Source: Tenuifilaceae bacterium CYCD (lineage in GTDB: Bacteria; Bacteroidota; Bacteroidia; Bacteroidales; Tenuifilaceae). Taken from it: a stretch of DNA of 64,000 bases. Each line of letters starts with the position of its first letter. Position 1 is the first letter of the stretch. Shown here piece after piece: positions 35,801 to 44,353 of this stretch. The stretch is taken from the NCBI GenBank assembly GCA_036322835.1, contig AP027304.1, positions 2,108,001 to 2,172,000 of the forward strand, in the 5' to 3' direction. Both the position numbers and the translations under genes were made by a program. The notes under the pieces were generated by a model that saw nothing but the letters and a program-made list of their open reading frames with translations, searched no databases and was not told where the DNA came from.

Positions 35801-36235
35801 GTAAGTGAGAGTTTTGATGGGATGGACATTGCCCTTTGCATGATAGAGCGGAAGTCGGACGATTTGTATATTGTTACTTTTGCTGGTGCTAATCGTCCTC
35901 TATTTTACTATAACAAAGGCGATGAGCGGATTCAAACGCTTAAAGGAAATCGTAAATCAATTGGAAGCGTTTTGCCTGATGTGGATACTGAGTTCACGAA
36001 TTGGAAAATTACTATGCATCCAGGCGATATGCTATTTATGTGTACCGATGGTTTTACCGATCAAAATAATGCTTTTAAGCGTAAGTTTACAACCTGTCGA
36101 TTCCACACCTATTTGTTGGCGAATATTGATAAGCCTATGGGTAACATTGCCTCTGAATTAGTTCGTGAATTTGACGAGTTTAGAGGCGATGAGCATCAAC
36201 GCGATGATATCACTGTACTTGGAATAAAACTGTAA
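32897..36235 (+). CDS. Beta-propeller sensor fused to SpoIIE/PP2C phosphatase
   Basis: A 1112-residue membrane protein. Signal region about 1-22; two-component-regulator-type propeller repeats to about 680 (GLIYIANNVGVIEYDGSSW, NLWMALNNGISYTS); a Y_Y_Y domain (about 690-765, YSFYLEGYDEEWSDWTY); one membrane helix (about 775-797); a coiled coil (about 805-855); and a SpoIIE phosphatase domain (about 870-1112) with metal residues in LVSGDFYW, VDCTGHGVPGAFMS, CTDGFTDQNN and QRDDITVLGI, all intact. The start is TTG 32897 or GTG 32900. Sensing outside the membrane should control dephosphorylation inside; a partner of the SiaB kinase is plausible. Confidence 0.88.
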   Translation: MVKRFLFNFIFVSLFLFFYQSSVPQDVGRYPVVNFHHREYSGHSQSWAIAQDKRGLIYIANNVGVIEYDGSSWRHIPINGALPRCLDVDDNGRVWVGAQDEFGYLAADSTNSLKFHSLTKYLPETYKPIGLVRQVFSTKSGVYFSSNSLLFQFKPDNIVKVWTPKSIFHRTYLVDNVLFVNQKDIGLAFMSNDSLKMIPGGEIFGSKLIYSILSYDENYFLVGTQSDGFYLLNKSIINGSEVNNDLPILVKFSTDDDAFFQENWIYYGLKVDENVFAIGTYRGGVVFINKKGNVIRRVNRKLGLQDDAIWYLFKDNQDNLWMALNNGISYTSIYSQLTEWNEASGISGVLQSVVRYDGFVYISSNVGVFRKDDGRFEQIKGISDLSWKFKVIKKDDGNESLLVGTSSGIYVIKNNIAQLIENGRFHAYTFCQSNIFPNVTYVGTRDGIGVILNIKGHFKFIGKLDSPAGEVYTLVEDAAGDLWYSERYKGVRYIDIINPYQLIHEKPVLYTLPNSPKYDDMSVVVIDGNVKASSEGGFSKFDNNQNQFVPDSSLGVEFADGTYGLRVFNQDMNGNIWFEAYKFRPNRWLEKAVQYPGKTYRREPAQFRTIPETIFFDIHTEPDKVTWIAATDGLYRYDGGAGLDNNKLIKVLIRQVTANRTKKIYNGIEYSLNSDKTFAQAQSTLDSKPVELPYKLNSLSFSYSSPFFGQQQKLMYSFYLEGYDEEWSDWTYSQIKEYTNLPFGTYAFKVKAKNLFEVESPIASYSFHINKPFYLRWYALVFYSLIITVIVWFVVYLNTRMLRVSNIKLQELVDVRTKELVKSEQILLEKNIELQHQKEEILSQRDEMHDQNKHINASIQYATTIQQAILPDLSASFEGLFEHFLIYLPKELVSGDFYWVSQSGTKGKKSERVFVAVVDCTGHGVPGAFMSLIGSRLLSEIVNERKVHNPAAILTELSSAINTALRQDVSESFDGMDIALCMIERKSDDLYIVTFAGANRPLFYYNKGDERIQTLKGNRKSIGSVLPDVDTEFTNWKITMHPGDMLFMCTDGFTDQNNAFKRKFTTCRFHTYLLANIDKPMGNIASELVREFDEFRGDEHQRDDITVLGIKL

Positions 36236-36268
36236 TTCATTACATAACCTTTAATAATCCAGATTGCT

Positions 36269-38356
36269 ATGCAAATTAAAAAAACACTTATTGTGCTTAT
36301 GGCACCCATTCTTCTTTTTGCATCGTGCAAAAATGATGCAACTCCTAAGGAGGAGGTGATTGGACCGAATAAGCCGAATATTATCAATGGTATTCTTACC
36401 CCAGAGGTTCTATGGTCGTTTGGCCGTTTAGGGGAATTTGCGGTTTCTCCAAATAATAAAACAATTGCTTATACCGTAACATGGTATTCAATTGAAAAGA
36501 ATAAGGGAAATAGCGAACTATTTGTGATGAATGTTGATGGTTCGGACAAAAAGCAGTTGACATTCACAAACGCTCAGGAGTATAATCCGCAGTGGGTTGA
36601 TGAGAGCACTCTTGCATTCCTTTCTACCGAAGGAGGTGTTTCGCAAGTATGGACAATGAGTAAAGATGGATCAAACCTAAAAAAAGTAGAAGGATATGCT
36701 GAAGATATTAATGGATTTGCGCTTTCGCCAGATTGCAAGAAACTGCTTTTTATTGCAGAGGTGAAGGTTGGGAAAGATGTGGCTGATCTTTATCCCGATT
36801 TACCCAAAACAAGCGGAATGATTTATGAGGATTTAATGTACAGGCATTGGGATACATGGGAGGATAGCATTTTTAGCCATGTTTTTGTTGCAGATTTCTC
36901 GTTGGGCAAACTGGAGAATGTTAAGGATATCATGCCTAATGAGCCTTACGACAGTCCTCTAAAACCTTTTGGTGGCATGGAGGAAATTTCTTGGAATTTT
37001 GATGGAAGTGCTGTTGCTTACACTTGCAAGAAATTGGTCGGGAAAGAGTATTCGTTTAGCACCAATTCTGATGTCTACCTTTATAATTTGGCTTCGGGAC
37101 AAACCAAAAATCTTACCGAGGGTATGCCGGGTTACGATATGCAGCCAACCTTCTCGCCTGATGGAAAAAAGATGACTTGGATATCGATGGAGCGTGGTGG
37201 ATTTGAGGCCGATAAGGAGCGCTTATTCGTTATGGATTTAGAAACAGGCGCAAAAACTTATCTTACCAAGAATTTTGATTATTCTGCTGCAAACATTCTT
37301 TGGACGTCGGATAGTAAATCAATTTACTTTGTTTCGGGTGTTGAGGCTACCTATCAGGTTTACAGAATGGCTTTAACCGATGAAATGCCAACCGCTGTAA
37401 CAAAAGGTTTACACGATTATCATTCTATTGCACTGGTTGGTGACAATTTGGTTGGTAGCAAATGTTCTATAGTAAAACCCGATGAAATTTATCGGATTGA
37501 TGCAAAATCAGGTGAGGAAACGGAAATTTCCTTTATCAATAAAGATTTGCTGGCACAGTTGACCATGCCAGCAGTTCAACGCCGTTGGGTTAAATCTACC
37601 GATGGAAAGATGGTGCATACATGGGTAATTCTACCTCCAAATTTCGATAGCACCAAAACATACCCCGCTTTGCTTTACTGCGAGGGTGGTCCGCAAAGTG
37701 CAGTAAGTCAGTTCTGGAGTTACCGTTGGAATTTTTCCATCATGGCATCGAACGGCTATGTGGTGGTGGCCCCAAGTAGGAGAGGAACAACCACATTTGG
37801 ACAGGCATGGACCGATCAGATTAGCAAGGATCATGGTGGACAGGAAATGAGAGATCTTTTGTGTGCGATTGATGAGGTGAAGAAAGAGCCTTGGGTTAAT
37901 GCGAATAAACTAGGGGCTATTGGTGCAAGTTATGGTGGTGAAACCGTGTTCTGGCTCGCCGGAAACCATCAGAAACGCTTCAAAGCATTCATTGCGCATT
38001 GTGGAGTGTTTAATGCTGAGACGGAGTATATGACAACCGAGGAGATGTTTTTTGATAATTGGGAGAGTGGTGGTGCTCCATGGGAAGCTGACAATAAAGT
38101 TGCAATGCATAGTTTTGCTCAAAGCCCACATAAGTTTGTAAAGAACTGGGATACCCCTATTTTAATTGTGCATGGTGGAAAAGATTTCCGTATTCCATAT
38201 ACTCAGGGAATGGCTGCATTTAATGCTGCAAGAATGCTGGGAATTCCTAGCCGATTCCTTTTCTTCCCCGATGAGAACCACTGGGTTTTAAAGCCACAGA
38301 ACGGTATTTTATGGCAAAGAGAGTTTAAGAGTTGGCTCGATAAATGGTTGAAATAA
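36269..38356 (+). CDS. S9 family peptidase, lipoprotein (copy 1)
   Basis: A 695-residue prolyl-oligopeptidase-type serine peptidase. Lipobox LLFASC; an N-terminal beta-propeller with dipeptidyl-peptidase-like repeats (LFVMNVDGSDKKQLT, TFSPDGKKMTW); and a C-terminal alpha/beta hydrolase domain with Ser554 in GASYGGETV, Asp639 in HGGKDFRIP and His671 in PDENHWVLKP. It should release dipeptides or acyl-amino acids in the periplasm. A close paralogue lies at 46.2-48.3 kb. The residue after the nucleophile motif is Glu (GGE) where the paralogue has Tyr. Confidence 0.93.
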   Translation: MQIKKTLIVLMAPILLFASCKNDATPKEEVIGPNKPNIINGILTPEVLWSFGRLGEFAVSPNNKTIAYTVTWYSIEKNKGNSELFVMNVDGSDKKQLTFTNAQEYNPQWVDESTLAFLSTEGGVSQVWTMSKDGSNLKKVEGYAEDINGFALSPDCKKLLFIAEVKVGKDVADLYPDLPKTSGMIYEDLMYRHWDTWEDSIFSHVFVADFSLGKLENVKDIMPNEPYDSPLKPFGGMEEISWNFDGSAVAYTCKKLVGKEYSFSTNSDVYLYNLASGQTKNLTEGMPGYDMQPTFSPDGKKMTWISMERGGFEADKERLFVMDLETGAKTYLTKNFDYSAANILWTSDSKSIYFVSGVEATYQVYRMALTDEMPTAVTKGLHDYHSIALVGDNLVGSKCSIVKPDEIYRIDAKSGEETEISFINKDLLAQLTMPAVQRRWVKSTDGKMVHTWVILPPNFDSTKTYPALLYCEGGPQSAVSQFWSYRWNFSIMASNGYVVVAPSRRGTTTFGQAWTDQISKDHGGQEMRDLLCAIDEVKKEPWVNANKLGAIGASYGGETVFWLAGNHQKRFKAFIAHCGVFNAETEYMTTEEMFFDNWESGGAPWEADNKVAMHSFAQSPHKFVKNWDTPILIVHGGKDFRIPYTQGMAAFNAARMLGIPSRFLFFPDENHWVLKPQNGILWQREFKSWLDKWLK

Positions 38357-38368
38357 ATAGTAGAGTTT

Positions 38369-38394
38369 AACAAGTCAGGATTTCCTGACTTGTT
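38369..38394. terminator. Bidirectional terminator between S9 peptidase and glycosyltransferase operon
   Basis: Perfect 12-bp arms AACAAGTCAGGA / TCCTGACTTGTT with a 2-nt loop, and T/A-rich flanks. Both flanking genes end within 15 bp of it, converging. Confidence 0.7.
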
Positions 38395-38399
38395 TGCTT

Positions 38400-40172
38400 T
38401 CAGATATTGGTTATGTAGATTTTTACATTAGCATTGGAAACTTTTATTCCGTTCTTGTTTTTTAGAAGCCATAAATAAACTACGACCTTTTCGGTTTCCT
38501 CTTTCATCATGTCATAAAATAGTTTGCAATGGAAGGTGCTTTCGTCCCTGATGTCTGCTTTAACTATTTGCAGGTTGTAGTTAGTATAATGAATTTGCTC
38601 GTCATTAGCATTATTTGCAGAGCATACTATAAAACTATTGAAAGGAAAATCGTTGGATTGAGCATTAAATTCAACATCAATGCAAACAGATTTGTTTTTT
38701 AATTCTTTTGTATAAAGTTCAACAAGATTATAAAATTCACCAAATACTATTGTATCATTTTCTGTTTTCCGATAAATTAATTCCCAATCAATTAGTTTTT
38801 TGCGTTGCATTAATGCTACTGAAGTTTCTTTTTCATATAAAACTGTGTCGTATCCAGTAATATTACTATCCCAATTGTTTGTAATGATGAAATCTGCAAT
38901 TTTGCTAGGAGGGATATCATCTCTCGTGCAGTTTAATTTTCCTTCATTAGTGTAGTTGTAGTAATCTAAAACTTTGCCAAGCAATCCATGTCCAGAAATA
39001 GTGGGTTTAATGTTATTGTTTTGTTGCCAATCATATAAGTATTCGTAAAACGAGTATGGTACGGTTTGATTTTTCCAATGCTGGATGTGCTTGAAGTTAA
39101 AAAGATAGTAAAATTGAATAGTAATTATAATAGTTGGTAAGGCAAAGAAATATTTTAGCAGTTTTAATTTTATGTTATCTATTGCAAAAAATAGGGCAAT
39201 CATAAATAATAAATAAATTTGAAGAGCAGCTCTTTCCTGAGGATATTTAACACCAAGAATATTGTGCATTAACATATATCCAATTATTGTTAGCCAAAAG
39301 AGACTCTGAACAATTAGGTTAGAGTTTTTTAGTTGCCTGTAAACAATGTTCAATATTAGGGAGAACAGATAAATAATTGTAAAAATTGATAGCACTATTT
39401 TGCCATAGAAGTAAGACCCAGCAATTTCTGCAGAAAGTTTTATGAATACGGCATCAATCAAACCTCCATTTGAACCAAAATACAAACTACCTGCGTTTTT
39501 AAGTTTAAATGAATATAGAATACCGAATAATAAAAATGGAGAAAAAACTAAAAATGGTTTGCGGAAGTAAAGAATTGATTGTTTCAATGGGTTTTCTCTA
39601 TTTTTATTGATATAAATAATAAAAACTAATCCCCAAATAGTAATAATCGGAACTATAAATGATAGGTTAGACCATAGCGCTAGCATTGAAAAAAACAGAG
39701 TGTAGTAAATATCCTTTCTATTATTTGAATAGTTGTAGTTAATCAAATGGTATAGAGTGGCTGTGAGGAATGCTATTGATAGACCGTAACCTCTGGATAA
39801 AATAAAGAAATCTGTTAAATAGGTTGTGGTTATTAAGACAATATAGAGTATGAAGTTAATAGGTTTCGATTCAAAGAACTTTTTGAGTTTGCATAGGTAT
39901 ACCATTAGTACAATAATGCTAAGAGCACTGGCAAGTCGGATGACGAAAAAGTGTTCTCCAAATATTTTTGTAAAAACATAGGAAAGAAACGAATTGACAA
40001 GATGATTATTTGCATCAGTCCTAGCAATAAAGGGGATGAAATCCCCTTTCTGAATATAGATAAAGAAAGTATTTATTTCATCAAAATATGGGGGAACTAC
40101 AAGTGCTCTAATTAAAATGTAGAAAAAAACAAAAAAACTCAGTAATAAATAAGGAACTTCTGTCTTTTTCAT
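38400..40172 (-). CDS. Polytopic GT-C-like membrane glycosyltransferase, gene 4 of operon
   Basis: A 590-residue protein with about 11 membrane helices over residues 8-395 and a soluble tail. The first external loop has PPYFDEINTFFIYIQKGDF, where an Asp-Glu is the usual catalytic spot of GT-C lipid-sugar-dependent enzymes. The C-terminal 95 residues (SVCIDVEFNAQSNDFPFN to VKIYITNI) look beta-rich. It is the last of four co-directional genes starting with a GT2 polyprenol-sugar synthase. Sugar and acceptor are unknown. The A+T-rich coding with many Asn and Ile differs from neighbouring genes and hints at a different history. Confidence 0.78.
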   Translation of the reverse strand: MKKTEVPYLLLSFFVFFYILIRALVVPPYFDEINTFFIYIQKGDFIPFIARTDANNHLVNSFLSYVFTKIFGEHFFVIRLASALSIIVLMVYLCKLKKFFESKPINFILYIVLITTTYLTDFFILSRGYGLSIAFLTATLYHLINYNYSNNRKDIYYTLFFSMLALWSNLSFIVPIITIWGLVFIIYINKNRENPLKQSILYFRKPFLVFSPFLLFGILYSFKLKNAGSLYFGSNGGLIDAVFIKLSAEIAGSYFYGKIVLSIFTIIYLFSLILNIVYRQLKNSNLIVQSLFWLTIIGYMLMHNILGVKYPQERAALQIYLLFMIALFFAIDNIKLKLLKYFFALPTIIITIQFYYLFNFKHIQHWKNQTVPYSFYEYLYDWQQNNNIKPTISGHGLLGKVLDYYNYTNEGKLNCTRDDIPPSKIADFIITNNWDSNITGYDTVLYEKETSVALMQRKKLIDWELIYRKTENDTIVFGEFYNLVELYTKELKNKSVCIDVEFNAQSNDFPFNSFIVCSANNANDEQIHYTNYNLQIVKADIRDESTFHCKLFYDMMKEETEKVVVYLWLLKNKNGIKVSNANVKIYITNI

Positions 40173-40191
40173 TTTGAGATATATTATATAA

Positions 40192-42144
40192 CTATTGAAC
40201 TCTGTAACTTATCTTGTAGTCATCAACTAAATAGTTTCCTCTTTTTTTATTCCAAAGGCTTGTTTTTATTGATAATCCTTTGGTATTATCGATTTCAGGG
40301 ATTATAACTTTGAATTTAATGTTATTCCATTCTTCAGGGTTACTGTTCAACGCGGTTTCAATATCAAATGATTTGGTAATGATTTTTTTATTATTTCTGA
40401 AGACTTCAAATTTATATTTTATTTTTTCATCGGGCGTTTTAACGAATAGTTTCATTTCTACTTGCATTTCGAAAGGTGAGAAAAAGTTTATGTTGTCTAA
40501 CCTGAAATCGTTGGTTAGGTAGTATTCCCGTGTGCGTTTTACTCGTAAATATTTGTTGGGGTGAATTTTTGATGAGCCAATATATTCTGATTCTGGTTCA
40601 TAAATAGTATTATCGAAATCATAAAATGCAAGTGTTGTAAATGTTTGTCCTTCTCCGTTGAGTATTTTTATATTCCCGGAGATAATGCTAGTATCGGCAT
40701 CAACCTTTTGGAATACTGCAACCTTATATGGCCTTTGAAAAACAGCAAATGGAATTGCAGGATCAAAAACTCGCAGAAGTTTAAGCTCGTTGTTCGCTAT
40801 TATCTTATCGAAATTAACTCCTGCAATGGGTGAGAAGTGCTCATCGTAAATCAGAATATCTCCATTGTTTAAACCTTCGGCTGGGTTGGTGGAATTGTTG
40901 AACGATGCTTGGCTTTTAGCCATGTCGAAAGGGTTGATATTGTGGAAGTAGAAAAAGATTGGATCGGTATAGTATATTTTAGCGGAATCGAGTTTTTCGT
41001 TTTTAACCCATTCCGATGCAGATTTTATAGTTTTGGATGCCGAATCCAGAGCAATTGGATAGTTCTGCAACACAAAGGGGATATGGATGATAGATGCAAA
41101 ACCAATTATTAGCGCTGCAACCCGAACCCATTCTAACTTGAAAATAATAAAAAACATTTTTGCAAAGATGTAAAGTCCCCTGGTAGCCATAACTGCCATG
41201 AATGGGACTATTGCTGCCATATATCTATTCAACCCCAAAGAACTGCCTATTCCAGACCACCACGAAATTGAGTGCGCGATAAAGTAGGTTAAAAAAGGCA
41301 TTACTACTAGTAAGAATTCCTTGGAGTATTCTTTCTTTTCCCTTATGTATAGCGATAATCCAGCAACTAGTCCTGTAACAAAGAAGATTTCATTTGGAAT
41401 ACCAAAGTAGCCGGGGCTTCGTTTTACAAATTGGAATAAACTACCTGTGCCATATATATCAACAGCGCCTTTGTAGGGCATTTCGGTTATCAGCCAAAAA
41501 ATACTTTTTCCGCTAAAGAATCCAACAACGCTGTATAGCACAAAGCCTGTTGCCATGAATGCAATCTCGCGGTAATGTTTTTTGTGTACTAAAAAGTATG
41601 CATATATGGGCAGTAAAACAATTCCTTCGGTTCTAATTAGAGGTAGGAACGAAACTACAATTGCACCCCATGAGTACTTCCCTTTGATAAGCAGATAAGA
41701 TGTCAGAATTGCTGTGAACGCAAAAAGTATTTCGGTTAATCCGGAAAATAGGTTGATTGTAAATACAGGAGTGAAACTGCAAATAACAATTGCAAGGATT
41801 GGACTCCGCATTTTAAGTTCTTTGGCCACTAAGTAAGCAATGTATCCTGTTGCAATTCCTATAAGGATGTTGAACAGTTGGAAACTCTTAAATCCTAATC
41901 GAGCAAATGGTGAACTTAAAAGGGTAAATACTGGTTTTGCCCAATGATCGAGGTAAAATTCGGGGTGACTGAATGCCCAACGGGCAAAGCGGTAATGAGT
42001 TAAACTGTCTGCTCCCCCAGAGTAGCCCTCGGAGAATACTAAAATGGCTATAAACACAATTAGAATTAAGCTTAGTAATATGTAAAGAAGCCTTCGCTCT
42101 GTGAAAAAATCCTCAATACTCTTAATTAAGTTCGAAAAGTTCAT
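40192..42144 (-). CDS. Polytopic GT-C-like membrane glycosyltransferase, gene 3 of operon
   Basis: A 650-residue protein: about 11-12 membrane helices (residues 18-365), a first loop with GGADSLTHYRFARWAF and YLDHWAKPVFTLL typical of GT39/PMT-like enzymes, and a soluble C-terminal region of about 285 residues ending in a beta-sandwich-like segment (FSPFEMQVEMKLFVKTPDE). Such enzymes move a sugar from a polyprenyl-phosphate donor to a protein, lipid or glycan outside the inner membrane. It lies 20 bp after gene 2 and 19 bp before gene 4. Confidence 0.8.
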   Translation of the reverse strand: MNFSNLIKSIEDFFTERRLLYILLSLILIVFIAILVFSEGYSGGADSLTHYRFARWAFSHPEFYLDHWAKPVFTLLSSPFARLGFKSFQLFNILIGIATGYIAYLVAKELKMRSPILAIVICSFTPVFTINLFSGLTEILFAFTAILTSYLLIKGKYSWGAIVVSFLPLIRTEGIVLLPIYAYFLVHKKHYREIAFMATGFVLYSVVGFFSGKSIFWLITEMPYKGAVDIYGTGSLFQFVKRSPGYFGIPNEIFFVTGLVAGLSLYIREKKEYSKEFLLVVMPFLTYFIAHSISWWSGIGSSLGLNRYMAAIVPFMAVMATRGLYIFAKMFFIIFKLEWVRVAALIIGFASIIHIPFVLQNYPIALDSASKTIKSASEWVKNEKLDSAKIYYTDPIFFYFHNINPFDMAKSQASFNNSTNPAEGLNNGDILIYDEHFSPIAGVNFDKIIANNELKLLRVFDPAIPFAVFQRPYKVAVFQKVDADTSIISGNIKILNGEGQTFTTLAFYDFDNTIYEPESEYIGSSKIHPNKYLRVKRTREYYLTNDFRLDNINFFSPFEMQVEMKLFVKTPDEKIKYKFEVFRNNKKIITKSFDIETALNSNPEEWNNIKFKVIIPEIDNTKGLSIKTSLWNKKRGNYLVDDYKISYRVQ

Positions 42145-42164
42145 AGTGATTTCAGCGTTTTCGG

Positions 42165-43493
42165 TTAGTCTATCTTCAAATATTTGCTTTTTACAAATTT
42201 AAAGTTCCAATCGCTTGATCCAAAATAGCATTTGTCGAAATTATGAACAAACACTAGATTGATAATGCAAAAGAAGATTGAAATGGCAATTATAGTAATT
42301 ATTTTCCACCTAGTGCGAAGTTCCATTAAAATATAGGCAAAGGGGAAAGAGAACAGAGCAGCATACTCAACGAAATTTCTGGATCCATAGCCACACCCAA
42401 AATTCCAAATATGCCATGATGCACACAGGTAAGAGTTTACTATAAAAAGCAATAATGCAATAATCGAAAAACGCCTGTGTTTAGTGAAAAGTAATCCTAC
42501 TGTCGATGCAATTAAGATTAGCCAGAACGAATTGTAAAAGAACAAGCCGTTATTTGTTGAAAAATAAAATTTAATCAAACTTGGATTTAGTAAATTGGTA
42601 AAAGTCTCGTTGCCGTAAGAGTAATATAACCAACTGCCCGATATATATTTATAGTAAAACAATTGCGGGAAAACTATTAATCCTAATGTAGTGGCTCCTA
42701 TAAGTAAATTTTTGGGAGATATCAGCCTTAGTAATTTTTTAAAATCATTATCAATAAAGAATGTCACGGCGAAAATCAGATCAATTGGTCTCACAACGGC
42801 AATGAGTCCAATAATTATATATATAAATAACGAATTCTTTGATGATTGCTTTTTTGAAAATTGGTATGAAGAGTAAAGAAATGCTGTAAATAGGAAGAAT
42901 AGGTATGCATGTGTATATCCAGGGTTTGCTGCGAAATAGTAAATTACGTTGGTTGCAAAAACCGTAAAGAGAATGCTGGTGAGTGCTACCAATTCATTGG
43001 TTTTGGCCTTTAATAGTTTGAATAGCAGGAATAGAGAGAGAATGTAATAAATGATGGATGAAATGATGGTGGCATGTTCATACAAACCATTGAAACCATC
43101 GCCATTTGTGCCTGTGATTATGTATCCTAAATGTATTAAGGCATATACTGGTGCTTGCAGAAGTGCGATGCCATAAAAATATTTGGTGATAATTTTGTTA
43201 TTCTCAATTCTGAAGCCACATCCAACTTCCTCCATTTCTCCTTTGCTGTTAATTCTATCTCCGAATTTCGAGGAGAATTCTTTAGCATCGAAATGGTATA
43301 GAAACGTGGCTGGTAGGTAAACAAAGTAACCGCTAGCATCACCAAAAATGTTTATCTTCCAGGCTATTTCTTGGTTTCGTGTTTGTAAATATTTGAACCA
43401 GTACAGGGAGTTTGCCAGAATGAGCCCTAGGGCTATAATCTTTAAAAGGTTTGTTTTTCCGATGTTGAACTTGATTTTTGGAGTAATTTTCAT
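42165..43493 (-). CDS. Polytopic membrane protein, probable GT-C glycosyltransferase, gene 2 of operon
   Basis: About 442 residues and 10-11 membrane helices. The early loop FGDASGYFVYLPATFLYHFD has an acidic residue where GT-C enzymes carry the catalytic Asp. I use ATG 43491-43493; a GTG three codons earlier touches the preceding gene. It starts about 10 bp after the GT2 gene and ends 20 bp before gene 3. Family is not certain; flippase or polymerase roles are possible alternatives. Confidence 0.75.
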   Translation of the reverse strand: MKITPKIKFNIGKTNLLKIIALGLILANSLYWFKYLQTRNQEIAWKINIFGDASGYFVYLPATFLYHFDAKEFSSKFGDRINSKGEMEEVGCGFRIENNKIITKYFYGIALLQAPVYALIHLGYIITGTNGDGFNGLYEHATIISSIIYYILSLFLLFKLLKAKTNELVALTSILFTVFATNVIYYFAANPGYTHAYLFFLFTAFLYSSYQFSKKQSSKNSLFIYIIIGLIAVVRPIDLIFAVTFFIDNDFKKLLRLISPKNLLIGATTLGLIVFPQLFYYKYISGSWLYYSYGNETFTNLLNPSLIKFYFSTNNGLFFYNSFWLILIASTVGLLFTKHRRFSIIALLLFIVNSYLCASWHIWNFGCGYGSRNFVEYAALFSFPFAYILMELRTRWKIITIIAISIFFCIINLVFVHNFDKCYFGSSDWNFKFVKSKYLKID

Positions 43494-43502
43494 TGTCAAC
43501 AC

Positions 43503-44216
43503 TTACTTGAATAAGTTGTACTTTAGAATACACCAAAGTGCCCGGAATCCATCTTTTGCACTAATTTTTTTACCCTCGGCGTATGTTCGGCCATAGTACG
43601 ATATGCCAACCTCGTATATTCTCACATTGGGAACTCTTGATACTTTTGCGGTAACCTCTGGCTCAAAACCAAACCGTTTCTCCTTCAACTTTAAACCTTT
43701 AATAATATCGGCCCGGAAAAGTTTGTAGCAGGTTTCCATATCGGTTAGGTTGAGGTTGGTGAACATGTTTGAAACAAAGGTGAGGAATTTGTTGCCGATT
43801 GAATGCCAGAAAAAAAGTATTCGGTGAGGATTTCCACCCATAAAGCGAGATCCATAAACCACATCGGCATTGCCTTCTAGGATAGGACGTAGTAAATCCT
43901 TGTATTCGCGGGGGTCATACTCTAGGTCTGCATCCTGGATAATTATATATTCTCCTGTGGCTTCCTTAATTCCTGTATGCAAAGCGGCTCCTTTGCCTTG
44001 GTTTACAGGATGGTTGAATAGTTTAATATTGTGATTTTTGTTTTCGTTGATAAAGTTTTCGAGCACATCCTTGGTTTTATCCTTCGAGCAGTCGTTAACA
44101 ATAACGAGTTCTTTATCTATTCCGTCAATACTAACGGCTAAAACTCTTTCGAGAATTTTGGTGATAGTTTTTCCCTCGTTGTAAGCGGGAATAATAATTG
44201 ATAATGTTTGGTTCAT
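43503..44216 (-). CDS. Family 2 glycosyltransferase, dolichol-phosphate mannosyltransferase (DPM1) type
   Basis: A 237-residue GT-A enzyme without membrane helices. Motifs: [20 protein letters not shown], the metal site [18 protein letters not shown], and [20 protein letters not shown]. It likely transfers mannose or glucose from a nucleotide sugar to undecaprenyl phosphate, giving the donor used by the three GT-C-like proteins encoded after it. First gene of the operon. A REP-like repeat lies just upstream. Confidence 0.9.
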   Translation of the reverse strand: MNQTLSIIIPAYNEGKTITKILERVLAVSIDGIDKELVIVNDCSKDKTKDVLENFINENKNHNIKLFNHPVNQGKGAALHTGIKEATGEYIIIQDADLEYDPREYKDLLRPILEGNADVVYGSRFMGGNPHRILFFWHSIGNKFLTFVSNMFTNLNLTDMETCYKLFRADIIKGLKLKEKRFGFEPEVTAKVSRVPNVRIYEVGISYYGRTYAEGKKISAKDGFRALWCILKYNLFK

Positions 44217-44239
44217 TGGTTATGAATGATTTTTGTGCT

Positions 44240-44304
44240 TTGTCATGTTGAACGAAGTGAAACATCTACTTAAAGAAGATCCTTCGCTATGCTCAGGATG
44301 ACAA
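44240..44304. repeat. REP-like imperfect palindrome
   Basis: The left arm TTGTCATGTTGAACGAAGTG (from 44240) and the right arm TTCGCTATGCTCAGGATGAC (from 44283) are imperfect inverted copies of a motif common in intergenic regions of many genomes. It lies between the GT operon and the M28 peptidase gene; a related element is at 49.77-49.86 kb. Confidence 0.65.
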
Positions 44305-44353
44305 AGAATTTCATTGGCTATTGTTTAAAAAGATCAAGTCGTTTACTTCTATA

